A stretch of 64,000 bases of DNA from Tetmemena sp. SeJ-2015 (taxonomy: Eukaryota > Ciliophora > Spirotrichea > Sporadotrichida > Oxytrichidae). Made by a program: the position numbers and the translations under genes. This document shows positions 38,843 to 49,083 of this stretch, one piece after another. The notes under the pieces are model-generated. The model did not search any database, was not told the origin of the DNA, and saw only the letters and a list, made by a program, of their open reading frames with translations. Each line of letters begins with the position of its first letter. The stretch's first letter is position 1. The stretch spans positions 124,001 to 188,000 of the forward strand of contig JAJKFJ010020874.1 of assembly GCA_027382625.1 (NCBI GenBank), given 5' to 3'.

Positions 38843-40740
38843 TCACTGCTGACCCTGCTTATGATAAGTTGACTGAGAGTTCTTGAGCATCTATAGAGCA
38901 ATCAGATTCACAGCGGGACTGTTATTAGCGTTTAAGCTAATTGAGTTAGACTAAGACTGGCTGAAGTTTGGCTGTTATTGCATCTACCCATATCTGTTAG
39001 AGTGACCACTCCCTCCGTAAGCTGCATAGGTGTTATTTGGCTGCGACTGGATCAAGTGATTTGGTCTTAGAGGCTAGCCGCTTTAGTTTAAGTATTCATT
39101 AAATTAACAAGTTACTAGTCTAAGCTTGAGTGACTTATTAGTTGGTGGAAGTCTGAGGGCTGAGTGAGAAGTTCTGGTTAGCTTAGTTTAGCTTAGCGTA
39201 TATTGAAGAGTATGATAGATGGTTCTTGTTGGACCTGTCTGCATTTGGATTAGCTGCTGAACTTGGCTTCTGCGATGCAATAGTTGATTGAAGACTGCTC
39301 TGCAGATAAAAATAGATTTTGAGGAGTGTGGCTGCTTGTTGGCTATTGAGATTCAAACTTGGAGATGAACTTGTTCATAGTTTGCCCCAGCTTGCTTTAA
39401 GAGCTGTTATGCTCTTTCAGTTTCACCTGAGATGACTTTGACTGCGATGAGCTAGCTACTGACTATTAAAACATATTTGAGGAGTCGATCTTTGAGATGT
39501 AGTTGGCGTAGGTCTTTCTCAAGTCCTGATTCTTCTGCTGAAGGAGAGTGAATGAATTTTATGGGAATGAATTTAAATCATGCAATCAAGGGAAATCTGA
39601 GAAAGTTTTAATCCTCTTAATTTTCATTGACTTTCTTCTACGACTGCTATCTCTAACTTTGCTGCAGTAGATGAGACCCCTTAGGAGTAGTATTAGCCGA
39701 TTAGAGATAGGCGGTAGCTGCTCTGGTGTATGTTAGCTGACTGCCGTTAGAGGTAGTTTGGGGCATCTACTTTTCAGGCTGGCTTGAGTATTGGCCACTC
39801 ATAGTAAGCTTATGAGAAGAAGACATCTTCAGGATCTTAGAACTGCCACTTGAAGTTAGTCCTTGAGAATATTGAAGCAAGCTCCCTGGTTGTTTCACAC
39901 TTGATCTATGAACACTTCCACCCTGATTTGAAGAAGCAGTTCCAGGTCTCAATGCCTTGAAAGTAGCAGCAGACTGGTTCTGGTGCTGAGATTATCTGAC
40001 TTAGGCTGAGTTAGCTCTCTTATCTTGGTTGGAGAGTTGAGTCCTCCTAGGATGATCAACTTAATGTTGAACTTTTCTAGTTGACTCAAGACTTAGAGTT
40101 GCCTCAGTTTCTATAGATGATTGAGTATTTCCTCTTGCATTTTTAGCTTCGACATTCTTCCCAATGTTTGCAAAGTTAGCAGGCGATACACTTTGGTGCT
40201 GAGTTTGAGGCTGACTACCTGATCTCTTGGTATGCTTTTGTAAGGATTTCATGTACTCTTAATACTTCTACTCTGATAGGGAGAGTTGACTTTGACTTTA
40301 TAGGCCACCTATCTTGTAATTTTCCTGTGCGTTCTCCTTATCATGACTTTGAGTAGGTTGAATGTTCACGAAGTCTTGCTTGAGTACATTGGATTGAGCA
40401 GAGGGGGTTCTGTTGAATAACTGAGGTTGAGAGCTTGTTTGATAGAGGGGTTGTCTGATTTATTCCTAGGAGGTTCTAAGATCGGAAGGCTTAGGCTTTA
40501 GATCAGGCTGTGATTACTGGTTGGGACTAGTCTGCATAAGTCTTTTCTTCATGTCTTAAAAATAATACTTCTATTTGACTCTGCTTCTTATTGTGAGCCT
40601 GTTGCTGTTACCTCAGCTGTTCTATTGAGTTTTATAGGATTTAGAGTTGCTGTTGCTATTGAGTTACTGCTTAGCTCAGGCTTTTATTAGAACCTTGGCT
40701 AGGTTAATATAAATGATATAGAGCATTTGTTATGTGGCAG
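38843..40740 (-). CDS. Ser/Gln-rich protein, function unknown
   Basis: TGA at 38843-38845. The coding frame can be followed upstream through MKKRLMQTSPNQQSQPDLKP (ATG 40552) and beyond into QQQLQILQNSIEQLRQQQQA near 40,640, so the true start is upstream near 40,700 and unresolved. The product is extremely rich in Ser, Gln and Asn, with short helical stretches (QKNQDLRKTYANYISKIDS). Gln is encoded largely by TAA/TAG. Several AT-rich interruptions and at least one poly-T frame break are present. No domain recognised. Confidence 0.5.
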
Positions 40741-40854
40741 ATTTTGGCTTCTATTGAGAGTTTTACAAAGAGTAATGTCCGTTTTTAAGCTATAGAGGAT
40801 GACAATTTAAAATTTATAAAATAGGAAACTCTAAAATGGAAATTATATAGATAG

Positions 40855-42574
40855 TCAAGTGTATATAATTACATACTCTATAAGTTGTATGTTGTATATA
40901 CTTAATTAATGATGAGATTGCTGTGGAGTATGAGTCATTTCTCTTTGCTTGATTCCACTGGGTGCTTTCTCAGGTTCTGACTTAGTCTTTTAGGGAGTGA
41001 AGACTGCATTTGCTCTCAGCTTCTGCATCTCATCCTCTGGATTCATAAGTTACCCTATATTGAGTAGTTCTTTCGCCCTTCCAAAGTCAATTTTATTTTC
41101 AGTAACTATCTTAGTGAGATATGGTCGCACATCTTTTACGATTGCCAGCTTCTCCAGAATCGGAACCATGTCGTTGAGTTCTCTATCAGTCATGTCATCG
41201 TACCAAGATATACTTGGGAGAGAGTTCTCTGGCTGAAAGAGATAACTAGTCGGAGAGTTGTCAATGATAATTACATCGCTCAGATTTCTGCCCAGTCTGG
41301 CCATATCTTTCACAAATAGGCCATTATAGAAAGTGCAGTGCTCTCTATACAGAAGGGTGGCAGTTACTCCTTGCTTATCTAGTTTGCTGTAGAGTGGCTG
41401 TGCATACTTTGACAGAGAGGCTGTGAACATTACTATCTCATAGGAGTTACTCATCCTTTGAATGAACTCTTCACAGTGAGGTCTCTTCAAAACGTATACG
41501 TACTGCACCTTCCCATCGATGTCTACTCCTTGCACGATATCGGGATTATCAATAGGCTTGAAGCTTGAATGGACTAAAGTTTCATCTAAATCAAGCACTA
41601 GAGTCTTCTTTCCCCGATCTCAAAATTTAAATAAGCACTCTTTCAGATTGCGGAGGAAGCAGAGCTTCACCGTTCATTGCATTTTATCTAGTGGGAGACA
41701 TGGTGTTTGATTGATTTTTCTGTTGAATTTGTTGGGAGAGCTGCTTTATTTCTTGAGCTGAAGGCTGGTGCTGAGCTTGGAAGATTACGGGAGCATTATT
41801 TTAAGAGAGCTAGTTGGAAATTGCAGGAGGTCTGTTGCTGCTTTGGCCTCTTAGTAACATCTTCTTCCTTTCAAACTCTTCATCTTATTGCTGATTGTCT
41901 TTTTTACCAGCATTATAAATAAGCAATTTGGTGTATCATAAAAACATAATCATCTATATAAGCCTTTTTCTACATTAAAATGATGAATAGCTGTCTTTGA
42001 GTAGTTTGAGAGGTTGCTCCACATCTTCCTCTGAAGTAGTCGAGGAGGTGGAAGATCTGCTGGAATCCAGTTCTAAATACTTTATCTAAGTGTATCGATT
42101 CTTACTTTCTTTTTCTCTGCGTTGTTGGTACTTGCTGTCCTTAGAGTAGAAGTCGATTTTATTCAAAACCTTCTCCTGCATTTAAGTGCTCTCGTACTTT
42201 GGATTCTGCTAACTCAACCCTCTTTGTTCGCCATATCTAAACAAGATGGTTACTTATATAGTAACGAATTTAAGAGCACTTACACTGGCTACTAATTTTA
42301 GGTGTGTTGTGTCTGAGCATCAAATAATTTAAAATACACAACAATACTTATTGATAAGCAAGCTTTTGAGAGTTTTGCATTTGAGTGGCGATGCCAGCAT
42401 TATAGTAGCTCTATTGTTAGAGGATTTGAATTGCTCTCTCCTTAGAACTGTATCAGAAATGTGATTAAGCGAATGAGAATGAGTTTACCTTTGGTATTTA
42501 GGGCTGGCCTAGGATGTGGAGCGGTGCTAGTTGGTGGGCGATGTTTATTTATTTTACAAAGTAGCAGCCAGCAT
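40855..42574 (-). CDS. SCP/FCP1-like CTD phosphatase (HAD family)
   Basis: ATG at 42574 (MLAATLQNKQTSPTNQHRST); a Gln-rich N-terminal region; then the catalytic FCP1-homology domain at about 41,660-41,080. The HAD nucleophile motif DLDETLVHSS carries the DxDxT/V signature. Also present are KPIDNPDIVQGVDIDG, VYVLKRPHCEEFIQRM, FTASLSKYAQPLYSKLD, the FYNGLFVKDMARLGRNL loop and VIIIDNSPTSYLFQPENSLP with the second Asp. It precedes a short tail ending near TGA 40855-40857. The small CTD-phosphatase family dephosphorylates Ser5 of the RNA polymerase II CTD among other substrates. A GT-AG intron lies near 42,440-42,490; a GGGG run near 41,618 carries one extra base relative to the expected frame. 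Confidence 0.9.
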
Positions 42575-42717
42575 ATTTTTAAGCTTGTTATTTTTGTCTG
42601 TTGGAACTTTTATGCAATTTATTATACTTAAAATCTCACCCCTACACAGCACTTTTACTATAAAAGATCCTTCTCATAATAAAAATTTAGAAGAGAATTT
42701 AATAAATTAAAGTTGTA

Positions 42718-43552
42718 ATGGAAGGAAGCAGAGAATCTCAAGAACCTAAAAGAGGCGATTCCGCATCCAGGAATCAAGAAAAAGAGCAAACTGAATCATA
42801 GTAGTAATAAGAAGTAGTCAGAGCTGAAAACCAAAACTAATCAGAGTAAAAAGGAAGCGATAGACAGGACAGAAGAGGGGGAGGAAACACTTTTCACAAT
42901 CACTTTCATGTGGACAGGGAGAAGACTTGTCCTTTCCTGCTTAGAATGTTTGTAAGAGTAAATGGAAGGCTCGATCTCTCGGATCTTAAATACGGAATTC
43001 CAGACTAGATACAGATCTACACTTGGATGGATGCAACTCTTGGAGAGCTAGCTGAATGCGTCAGGAGAGAATTTGAAGTAGCAAGATAGAAAGAAGCGGA
43101 TCTTCAGTTTTCGATAGTCTACCCTGATCAATCTGGAAAGTACAGAAGAAAGCATATAGGGAGTGTATTCCAAGGCTAGAGAAATTTCATAAGCTCATGT
43201 TTTAAAAATTAATTTGGAATACAAAGAGACTCTTCATCAGCACAGATTCGTTATCGGGGACTATATTGATCTCTCTATCTTCTGTGAAGAGACGAAGAGT
43301 AATTAGAAAAACTAGACGAGAGTACAGGGATCTGGCCTCGCTCATCCAAGGGATTTTAATGAAAGAAACCCTAGAAGACAGGACTCAAGGGAAAGATACT
43401 AAGAGAAGAGGAATGATAATAGAAGAGAAGATAATGGCATATCTAAAAGTGATAAAAGAGCCTACGATAACAGAGATAAGAGAACTTAGAATTACAGTGC
43501 AAGCCAGAAAGATAATCGCCAACAGAGAAATAGATCAAGATCAAATAGATGA
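42718..43552 (+). CDS. SAP18: SAP18 family protein with RS/RD-rich tail
   Basis: ATG 42718, TGA 43550-43552. After about 60 charged, Gln-rich residues the ubiquitin-fold SAP18 domain is unmistakable (VDREKTCPFLLRMFVRVNGR; IQIYTWMDATLGELAECV; then HRFVIGDYIDLSIF). SAP18 belongs to the ASAP/PSAP complexes with RNPS1 and Acinus/Pinin in splicing and exon-junction biology, and to Sin3-HDAC complexes. A 28-nt IES (43183-43210) interrupts the domain. The C-terminal about 85 residues (from about 43,290) are Arg/Asp/Ser/Asn-rich, ending QQRNRSRSNR, an RS-like extension absent from the compact animal protein; it might be a fused splicing-factor-like tail. Confidence 0.92.
43183..43210. other. IES, 28 nt, pointer AATTT
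   Basis: AATTT at 43183-43187 and 43211-43215. Excision joins GSVFQGQRN to LEYKETLHQHRF inside the SAP18 domain. Confidence 0.88.
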
Positions 43553-43782
43553 TCAGCCTTTTAAACTATTTTTGCCTCAAAGATAGAGGGATAATTAACA
43601 AAAGATTTTCAATTCAACTTAGATTTTAGCTTTACAATATTTTGTGAAAATTTAGCTCAGACTCTAATTTATATTTATATAATTTTCTTGACGCCTAAAT
43701 TCTACATAATACGAATATGAACTATTTTAAATTCAAAGAACACAAGTCTTTATGACAAATTTTCAATAAGTATTGCACAATT

Positions 43783-44913
43783 TCAAAAAGGTGAGGTATG
43801 AAATTTGATTATTAGGCATGAAGTGTTATAAATAAGAAAAAACTTATCTTTGGATCCTTTTTCAATGGACGATTTGACTATGGCTTATGCGATTTCCTTG
43901 GAGTTGAATTCATCCTTACAGAAATTGACTGCATCCTGATCTTCAAGGGCATCCCAAACACCATCACTTGCTACTATCAGGTACTTGTCACTCGTTCTTA
44001 AGATGTGCTTCTTAATATAGGGTTTTGCAATAACACCATCCTTCTTTAGAGAGTGATCTCCAAACGCCCTTGTAATTGCAAGAGAGCCTCCCACTCTGTT
44101 ATCCAAAACGATTCCTCCTTGAGATCTGACTCTCTCCACCTCTGCTTGATCTGTACCTTTGTGGTCGTAGGACATCCTCTCCGCAACTCCGTTCTTACTC
44201 AGCACTGCTCTCGTGTCTCCCACATTTGCCACATATACAACCTTATTTCCCATTTCTTGTCTCACCACAACTACGCAAGCAGTTGATCCCGTGTTATCTG
44301 CATCTATCAACCTTAGCTCGTTATGCTTAAATTTAAATTCAATTCAATTTATAAAGTGTGACATCTGATTTAGGCAATATCGATCTATGTTTGAGTAAAC
44401 AAATATTGATAATATTTTACTCTTGTGAACACTTATTCAAGTGCTTAACTTAAATCCCCTGAGGTCCTTTAGATCTCCTTTCTGAGTTCATCTGGGATTC
44501 TCTCAGCGCAGTGATCTGCAACTTGTCTGCCTCCATGTCCATCGAACACACCAAATATTCCAAGATTGGGGTCTCCATTAAGTTTGTCCCTTGCGAAATA
44601 AGCTATAAAGATACATAAGCATATTCAATTCGTTGTAAAAAAGATTTTTGAATATGAATACTTGATTGATGAAACTTACTGTCCTCCATGGATGGCCTGA
44701 ATCTGAAATTTTTGTCTTCTGTATATGCAAATTCCTTGACACATGAGGCGTTCTTTTCATGAACTAAAAAATAATATAGTAAGTAACTCCAACTTCTTGC
44801 ACTAAGTTTCCAATAGAGAAGGCTCCTCCAGCTGCTGGCCCAGAGCCCCAGTCTACACCACCGCCAAAAATGGGATTAGATCCTCCGAACTGGTACTAAT
44901 ACGAACTTTGCAT
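43783..44913 (-). CDS. PP2C-family Ser/Thr phosphatase
   Basis: ATG at 44913 (MQSSYQYQFGGSNPIFGGG), TGA 43783-43785. Metal-binding motifs are in order: FRFRPSMEDTYF with the MED motif (restored by an intron at about 44,676-44,601), IFGVFDGHGGRQVADHCAER, then NTGSTACVVVV, YVANVGDTRAVLSKNG, RVGGSLAITRAFGDHSLK, YLIVASDGVWDALEDQDAV and the terminal SKDNTS restored by IES 43826-43843. All aspartates expected for the binuclear metal centre are visible. A 115-nt GT-AG intron lies between VFTR and HNELRLIDADN. An additional IES lies at 44762-44784. Convergent with SAP18; 230 bases separate their stops. Confidence 0.92.
43826..43843. other. IES, 18 nt, pointer TTAT
   Basis: TTAT at 43826-43829 and 43844-43847. 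Excision creates the canonical PP2C end GSKDNTSCLII followed by TGA. Confidence 0.85.
44762..44784. other. IES, 23 nt, pointer AACT
   Basis: AACT at 44762-44765 and 44785-44788. Excision joins NLVQEVGV to HEKNASCVKEF in PP2C. Splicing at the nearby GT/AG would break the frame. Confidence 0.75.
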
Positions 44914-45119
44914 TTTATATTACAATTCAATTAATATTTCATTAAAATACAACAATCTCCTATTCGAACAGGAAGCAACGTAATTTACAAAAAGAAAGCT
45001 AAAATACTTAGAAGTTTGCTTCCAAATCATTCACTCAAATAGAAATCTTTCAATATGAGTTCAAAGTAAGATTAAAAATTGAGCATCTTGAATTAAAAAT
45101 TAATAATTGAGATTTATAC

Positions 45120-46925
45120 ATGGCAGATAATTAAGTTAAGAGTCCTTGACCCGATAGCCAACTATTTCAAATCTGGAGGGGTCTCAGAAGCAGCAGTCCA
45201 GGCGGAACCTAAAGAACGCAAGCTAATCAACTATTGAAGATTTTGAGGTTCTTTCTAAACTAGGTTTGTAACGACTCTCTCTTTTTAAATCAATAAAATA
45301 TTTTGGCAATAATTTCTAAAAATTAACTTTTTTTTATAAAGGTGACGGCGCTTACAGCAGCGTGTTCCAAGCCAAAAGAATTGCAGATAGCGAGATATAT
45401 GCGCTTAAGAAAGTCAAACTGCATCATCTCTCCGACAAGGAAAAGGAAAATGCTATTAATGAAGTCAGAATTCTTGCTTCAATCAAGCATCCAAACATTA
45501 TTCACACTATCCCATTATATGTTTGTGTTTAAGTAATTTGATTATAAATTGCTTACAAAGAAGCTTTTCTAGACAATACTTCTTAATCTTTAAATATATT
45601 GTATCTCTATGGTAAGCAACTATAAACTTGTAACTTCTTAAGCATCGTGATGGAGTATGCGGACAACGGAGATTTGTTTCAGAAGATCCAAGACCACTAA
45701 AAATAGAAAACCTACTTCTCAGAGCAAGAAATCTGGAAGATATTCATTTCAGTGGTCAGAGGACTCAAATCCATGCATGACCTCAATATCATGCACAGAG
45801 ATCTCAAGAGCGCAAATGTTTTCCTCTGCAAGGATTTTACTGCAAAATTAGGAGATATGAATGTATCCAAAGTAAAAAATAATGATGATTTAAGTTTGAT
45901 AATAGTTATTATATGTTTGGGGTTTAGCGAATAAAAAAGGACTAAATTACACGTAGACTGGAACTCCTTACTATGCAAGTCCCGAGGTATGGCGGGATGA
46001 GCCTTATGACGTTAAAAGCGACATCTGGTCATTAGGTTGTGTGCTCTATGAAATGATTGCTCTGAAGCCGCCCTTCACAGCTGAGGACATGGAAGGGCTT
46101 TTCAAAAGCGTGAATAAGGGTTACTTCCCAAGGATCCCTAAGACATTTTCCCACGATCTTTGGCAGATGGTGAAATACCTGCTGCAAGTTAATCCTTAAG
46201 CTAGGCCCTCATGCGACTAGATAATGAATGTGCCCACCTTCGCCAAGAAGCAACAGAAGTTCTTTGGCAATAACAAACTTAATGACTCATTTGACCAAAA
46301 CATCCTACTCAAGACTATCAAGTTCGGCACTAACCTCATGTATTTTACAATCTTTAATTTTTTTTTAGAATTTGAGTGACAAGCTGCCAAAGTAAAACTA
46401 CTCTAAGGATCTTTCTCTCTTAGCGAACGAGGACATTATGATTTAAAACTAGTAAGATTCGTAGACTCTAAATAGAAACTCAAGTAAAAAGGTGGCTGCT
46501 TATAACTCTAGAATACTTCAGCAGAAGGAGTCCAGACTGCCCTCCATTCAAAACATGAAGCAAATATACCTTAATGGAAGCTCTACCAATCCTGCCTAGA
46601 GTGCAGTCAGAGAACTCTCTATCACTCAAAGCCAGGAGGATGCAAACAATAGAAGCATGATTCTTGCTCAAAGTCCGCAAAAGAATAACAACTATCCAAT
46701 ACTCAAATTAAAATATAATTAAATGTAAAGTGTTTAATTAGTGAAAGATACTTAACTTATTTCATAAAGCTTAGATTTAATTCAGTTTCTCAAAGTTAAA
46801 TACAATTTATTAAGAATTACAATATCGGCAAAACAGTAGGGTATTTTTATTTTATTTAGGCTATATTAAGTCCCAAAGAAAATGGACAGATTAAAAAAGC
46901 AAGAATATACCATAAAATCAAATGA
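45120..46925 (+). CDS. NEK (NIMA-related) protein kinase
   Basis: ATG 45120 (MADNQVKSP), then a frame break in a CC run near 45,150, then IEDFEVLSKLGDGAYSSVFQ. Kinase motifs: YALKKVKLHHLSDKEKENAI, then NEVRILASIKHPNII, SLSIVMEYADNGDLFQKI, HDLNIMHRDLKSANVFL, TAKLGDMNVSKVA, QTGTPYYASPEVWRDEPYD and DIWSLGCVLYEMIALKPPF. DMN replaces DFG, common in ciliate NEKs. Four IESs (45262-45339, 45500-45547, 45590-45637, 45873-45924) are needed to restore these motifs. NEKs act in ciliary length control and the cell cycle. The tail is Ser/Gln-rich. The end at TGA 46923-46925 assumes that the short exon-like SPKENGQIKKARIYHKIK belongs here across an unresolved interruption. Confidence 0.88.
45262..45339. other. 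IES, 78 nt, pointer AGGT
   Basis: AGGT at 45262-45265 and 45340-45343. Excision restores the glycine loop SKLGDGAYSSVFQ. Confidence 0.9.
45500..45547. other. IES, 48 nt, pointer ATT
   Basis: ATT at 45500-45502 and 45548-45550. Excision joins SIKHPNII to AYKEAFLDN, a conserved NEK segment. Confidence 0.9.
45590..45637. other. IES, 48 nt, pointer TTAA
   Basis: TTAA at 45590-45593 and 45638-45641. Excision restores TSQSLSIVMEYADNGDL. It is in frame without TGA. Confidence 0.88.
45873..45924. other. IES, 52 nt, pointer TA
   Basis: TA at 45873-45874 and 45925-45926. Excision gives NVSKVANKKGLNYTQTGTPY in frame. A GT-AG cut nearby would shift the frame. Confidence 0.82.
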
Positions 46926-47337
46926 GTTAATCAAATAATTTCTCTTTTAACTTTTAAATTTAAAATTATTTTGCTTTAATTTTTAAATGAAATTTAACTT
47001 CTAAATACTACTTTTACCCCATATAATGAAATAATTTTTATTGTTAAAATAATTAGATTTGAATAAAGATTTTTCTTTTTATTTTATTTTTTGATTTATT
47101 TTATAATTGGTAAACAGATCTGTCGCGTTGCCTGATATAACAAACCTAAACGATTAATTTAAAATTAATTCTATCTAATTTAATATAAAATTAAGATCAA
47201 GAGCTATATTGGAGGTTTGAAACTGATAAAGATTAAATTAGAATGAATAGATTCTTTGTAATAATTTTTAATTACAATTTAAATGCTAAAATTAATTAAT
47301 CTTCTTAAGATTTATGGGATTATTATAAGTGCTTCAA
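46926..47337. other. AT-rich intergenic stretch
   Basis: About 410 bases, extremely AT-rich, no coding signal. Probably the spacer between the NEK gene and the next plus-strand gene. Confidence 0.5.
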
Positions 47338-48585
47338 ATGAATCCCAGTTTATCCTTTTGAGATATAAATGTTTTATAAGAAGAAATAGATTCTTGCAAT
47401 AATCTCCCTGAGAGTAGGAGCAATCAGTTAAATAAAGCAGTTTAAATATGAAGAAGGCGTCTGTGAATCCTTAGTATACATTAATTAATTATACTGCCAC
47501 TCTTGACACACTCAGTGAGGAGGGACTCAGTCAACTCAGAGATGACCAGTCCAAAATATCTCAGTTATTTCCTAACTTAAAAATAAATTAAATTGCTATA
47601 AAGTATTTTTCTTAGTTGATAGCCAATGTGTAGAGTGAAACTAAAATAAAAAACCAAAACTAGAGAAGTGAAGGCCTTCTTCCTTAAATTAACGTAGGCA
47701 TGCAGTCCAATGATAACGACAGAGATCAAAGTCCAATCCTACTCAGGAATAGAGTTAACCAGAGAAATAAAAATCAATACCATTTAATAACACATAAGAT
47801 AAAATATTATCTTTAAAGCTTATGTAGAAATGAAAGGGCATTCAATTTATTTTTGCTAAAGCTTTTAAGAATTCTACATTCAAGTAAATGAATAAAAATA
47901 CTTTATTAGAGGTTTGATTCTCTTTCAGTGAGTGTAGACCATCCCTCTCAGAAGAAGATTCTAAGCAAGCAGCCATCCTAAGCAAACTATAATCTCTAAT
48001 GAGTGCTTGGTGCCTACAACTACCCAGTTTACACATAATATACTTGCAATTGTTATTTGAGTTCCCACAAAACTACCTTACACTTAGAAGAAACAACTCC
48101 CTATACAAATGTAACATAAATTATCTATCTATTATATGCAACACTCTGAAAGCATAGAGAGGCTGAGAGGCTCTCCCCAAAGAGTGAAAGACATCCTGAG
48201 TTCACAATTAATTTATAGTAGGTATAACATCAGGTCCCTCAAGCAGAGTTTACATATAGGGTCTTTGAACAGGACTAAGAACAGGCCTTCGCTGGTGCAT
48301 CATCAGTAATATGATGAGGCCAAGGATAACTTCATTTACATTAACAATCCCTACCTCCCATCTAATCTAAGGCCCAACAACTCACTCAACCACTCACTCG
48401 TGCACAGCAGCCAGAGCAAACTCATTCTCCAGCAACAGTAAAAGGGCTTAATTAACGCAAGCATGATAGCTGAGTCAGATGGCGACTCAGTCAAGAACAA
48501 TAAGAAAGGCCCCAGGAATTTTTAACACTAAAACTAAGTATTAATGGCTTATAATCCATCTGCACAGACTCAACTAGCCAATTGA
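47338..48585 (+). CDS. Ser/Asn/Gln-rich protein, function unknown
   Basis: Likely plus-strand gene ending at TGA 48583-48585. Coding-type segments are MKKASVNPQYTLINYTATLD (ATG 47448), DTLSEEGLSQLRDDQSKISQ, ESIERLRGSPQRVKDILSSQ and SLNRTKNRPSLVHHQQYDEA, the last two near 48,150-48,320. The upstream ATG at 47338 meets a TGA after seven codons, so 47448 may be the true start. AT-rich interruptions at about 47,600, 47,770-47,920 and 48,030-48,135 are unresolved. No domain recognised. Confidence 0.5.
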
Positions 48586-49083
48586 TAAACTCTATAATTA
48601 TAAATCATCATCGCTCTTCTTGTAATCTATTTTATCTTCAATTCTCTTCATAAAGTCAGATTTGAGAAATTTTAATAATCTTTATAAAATATAACATTTT
48701 ATATAGGTTAGACTATAATAGATAAATATTACTTTTTATTGAGATTATTATCTTGGTGAAGGTAATGATTTAGAAAAGGGGTGATTACTTGGATAATATA
48801 GATGGATTATTATGTGAATGATGATTAAGTTATGTGGTAGGAGTGACTCATTAGGTATTATTCTCATAATTTAAAAAAATTCCAAAATAAAAAAAGAATA
48901 ATAATTCTATTAAAAAAATTTAAAGAATTAATTTCTAAAATTCCATTTTTCTAATTTAATTAAAGAAATATGGCTTTAGAACGCTCGATAATAAAATAAA
49001 ATGTATAAAATTTAAATTATTGTTGGTAATATAATTAAATCTTTCTGTGAAGGAATCATAAATCAACTTAGAAAATCTAAAAT
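48586..49083. other. AT-rich intergenic stretch
   Basis: About 500 bases, strongly AT-rich with poly-A and poly-T runs, no coding signal. It separates an unknown gene from the mutase gene. Confidence 0.5.
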
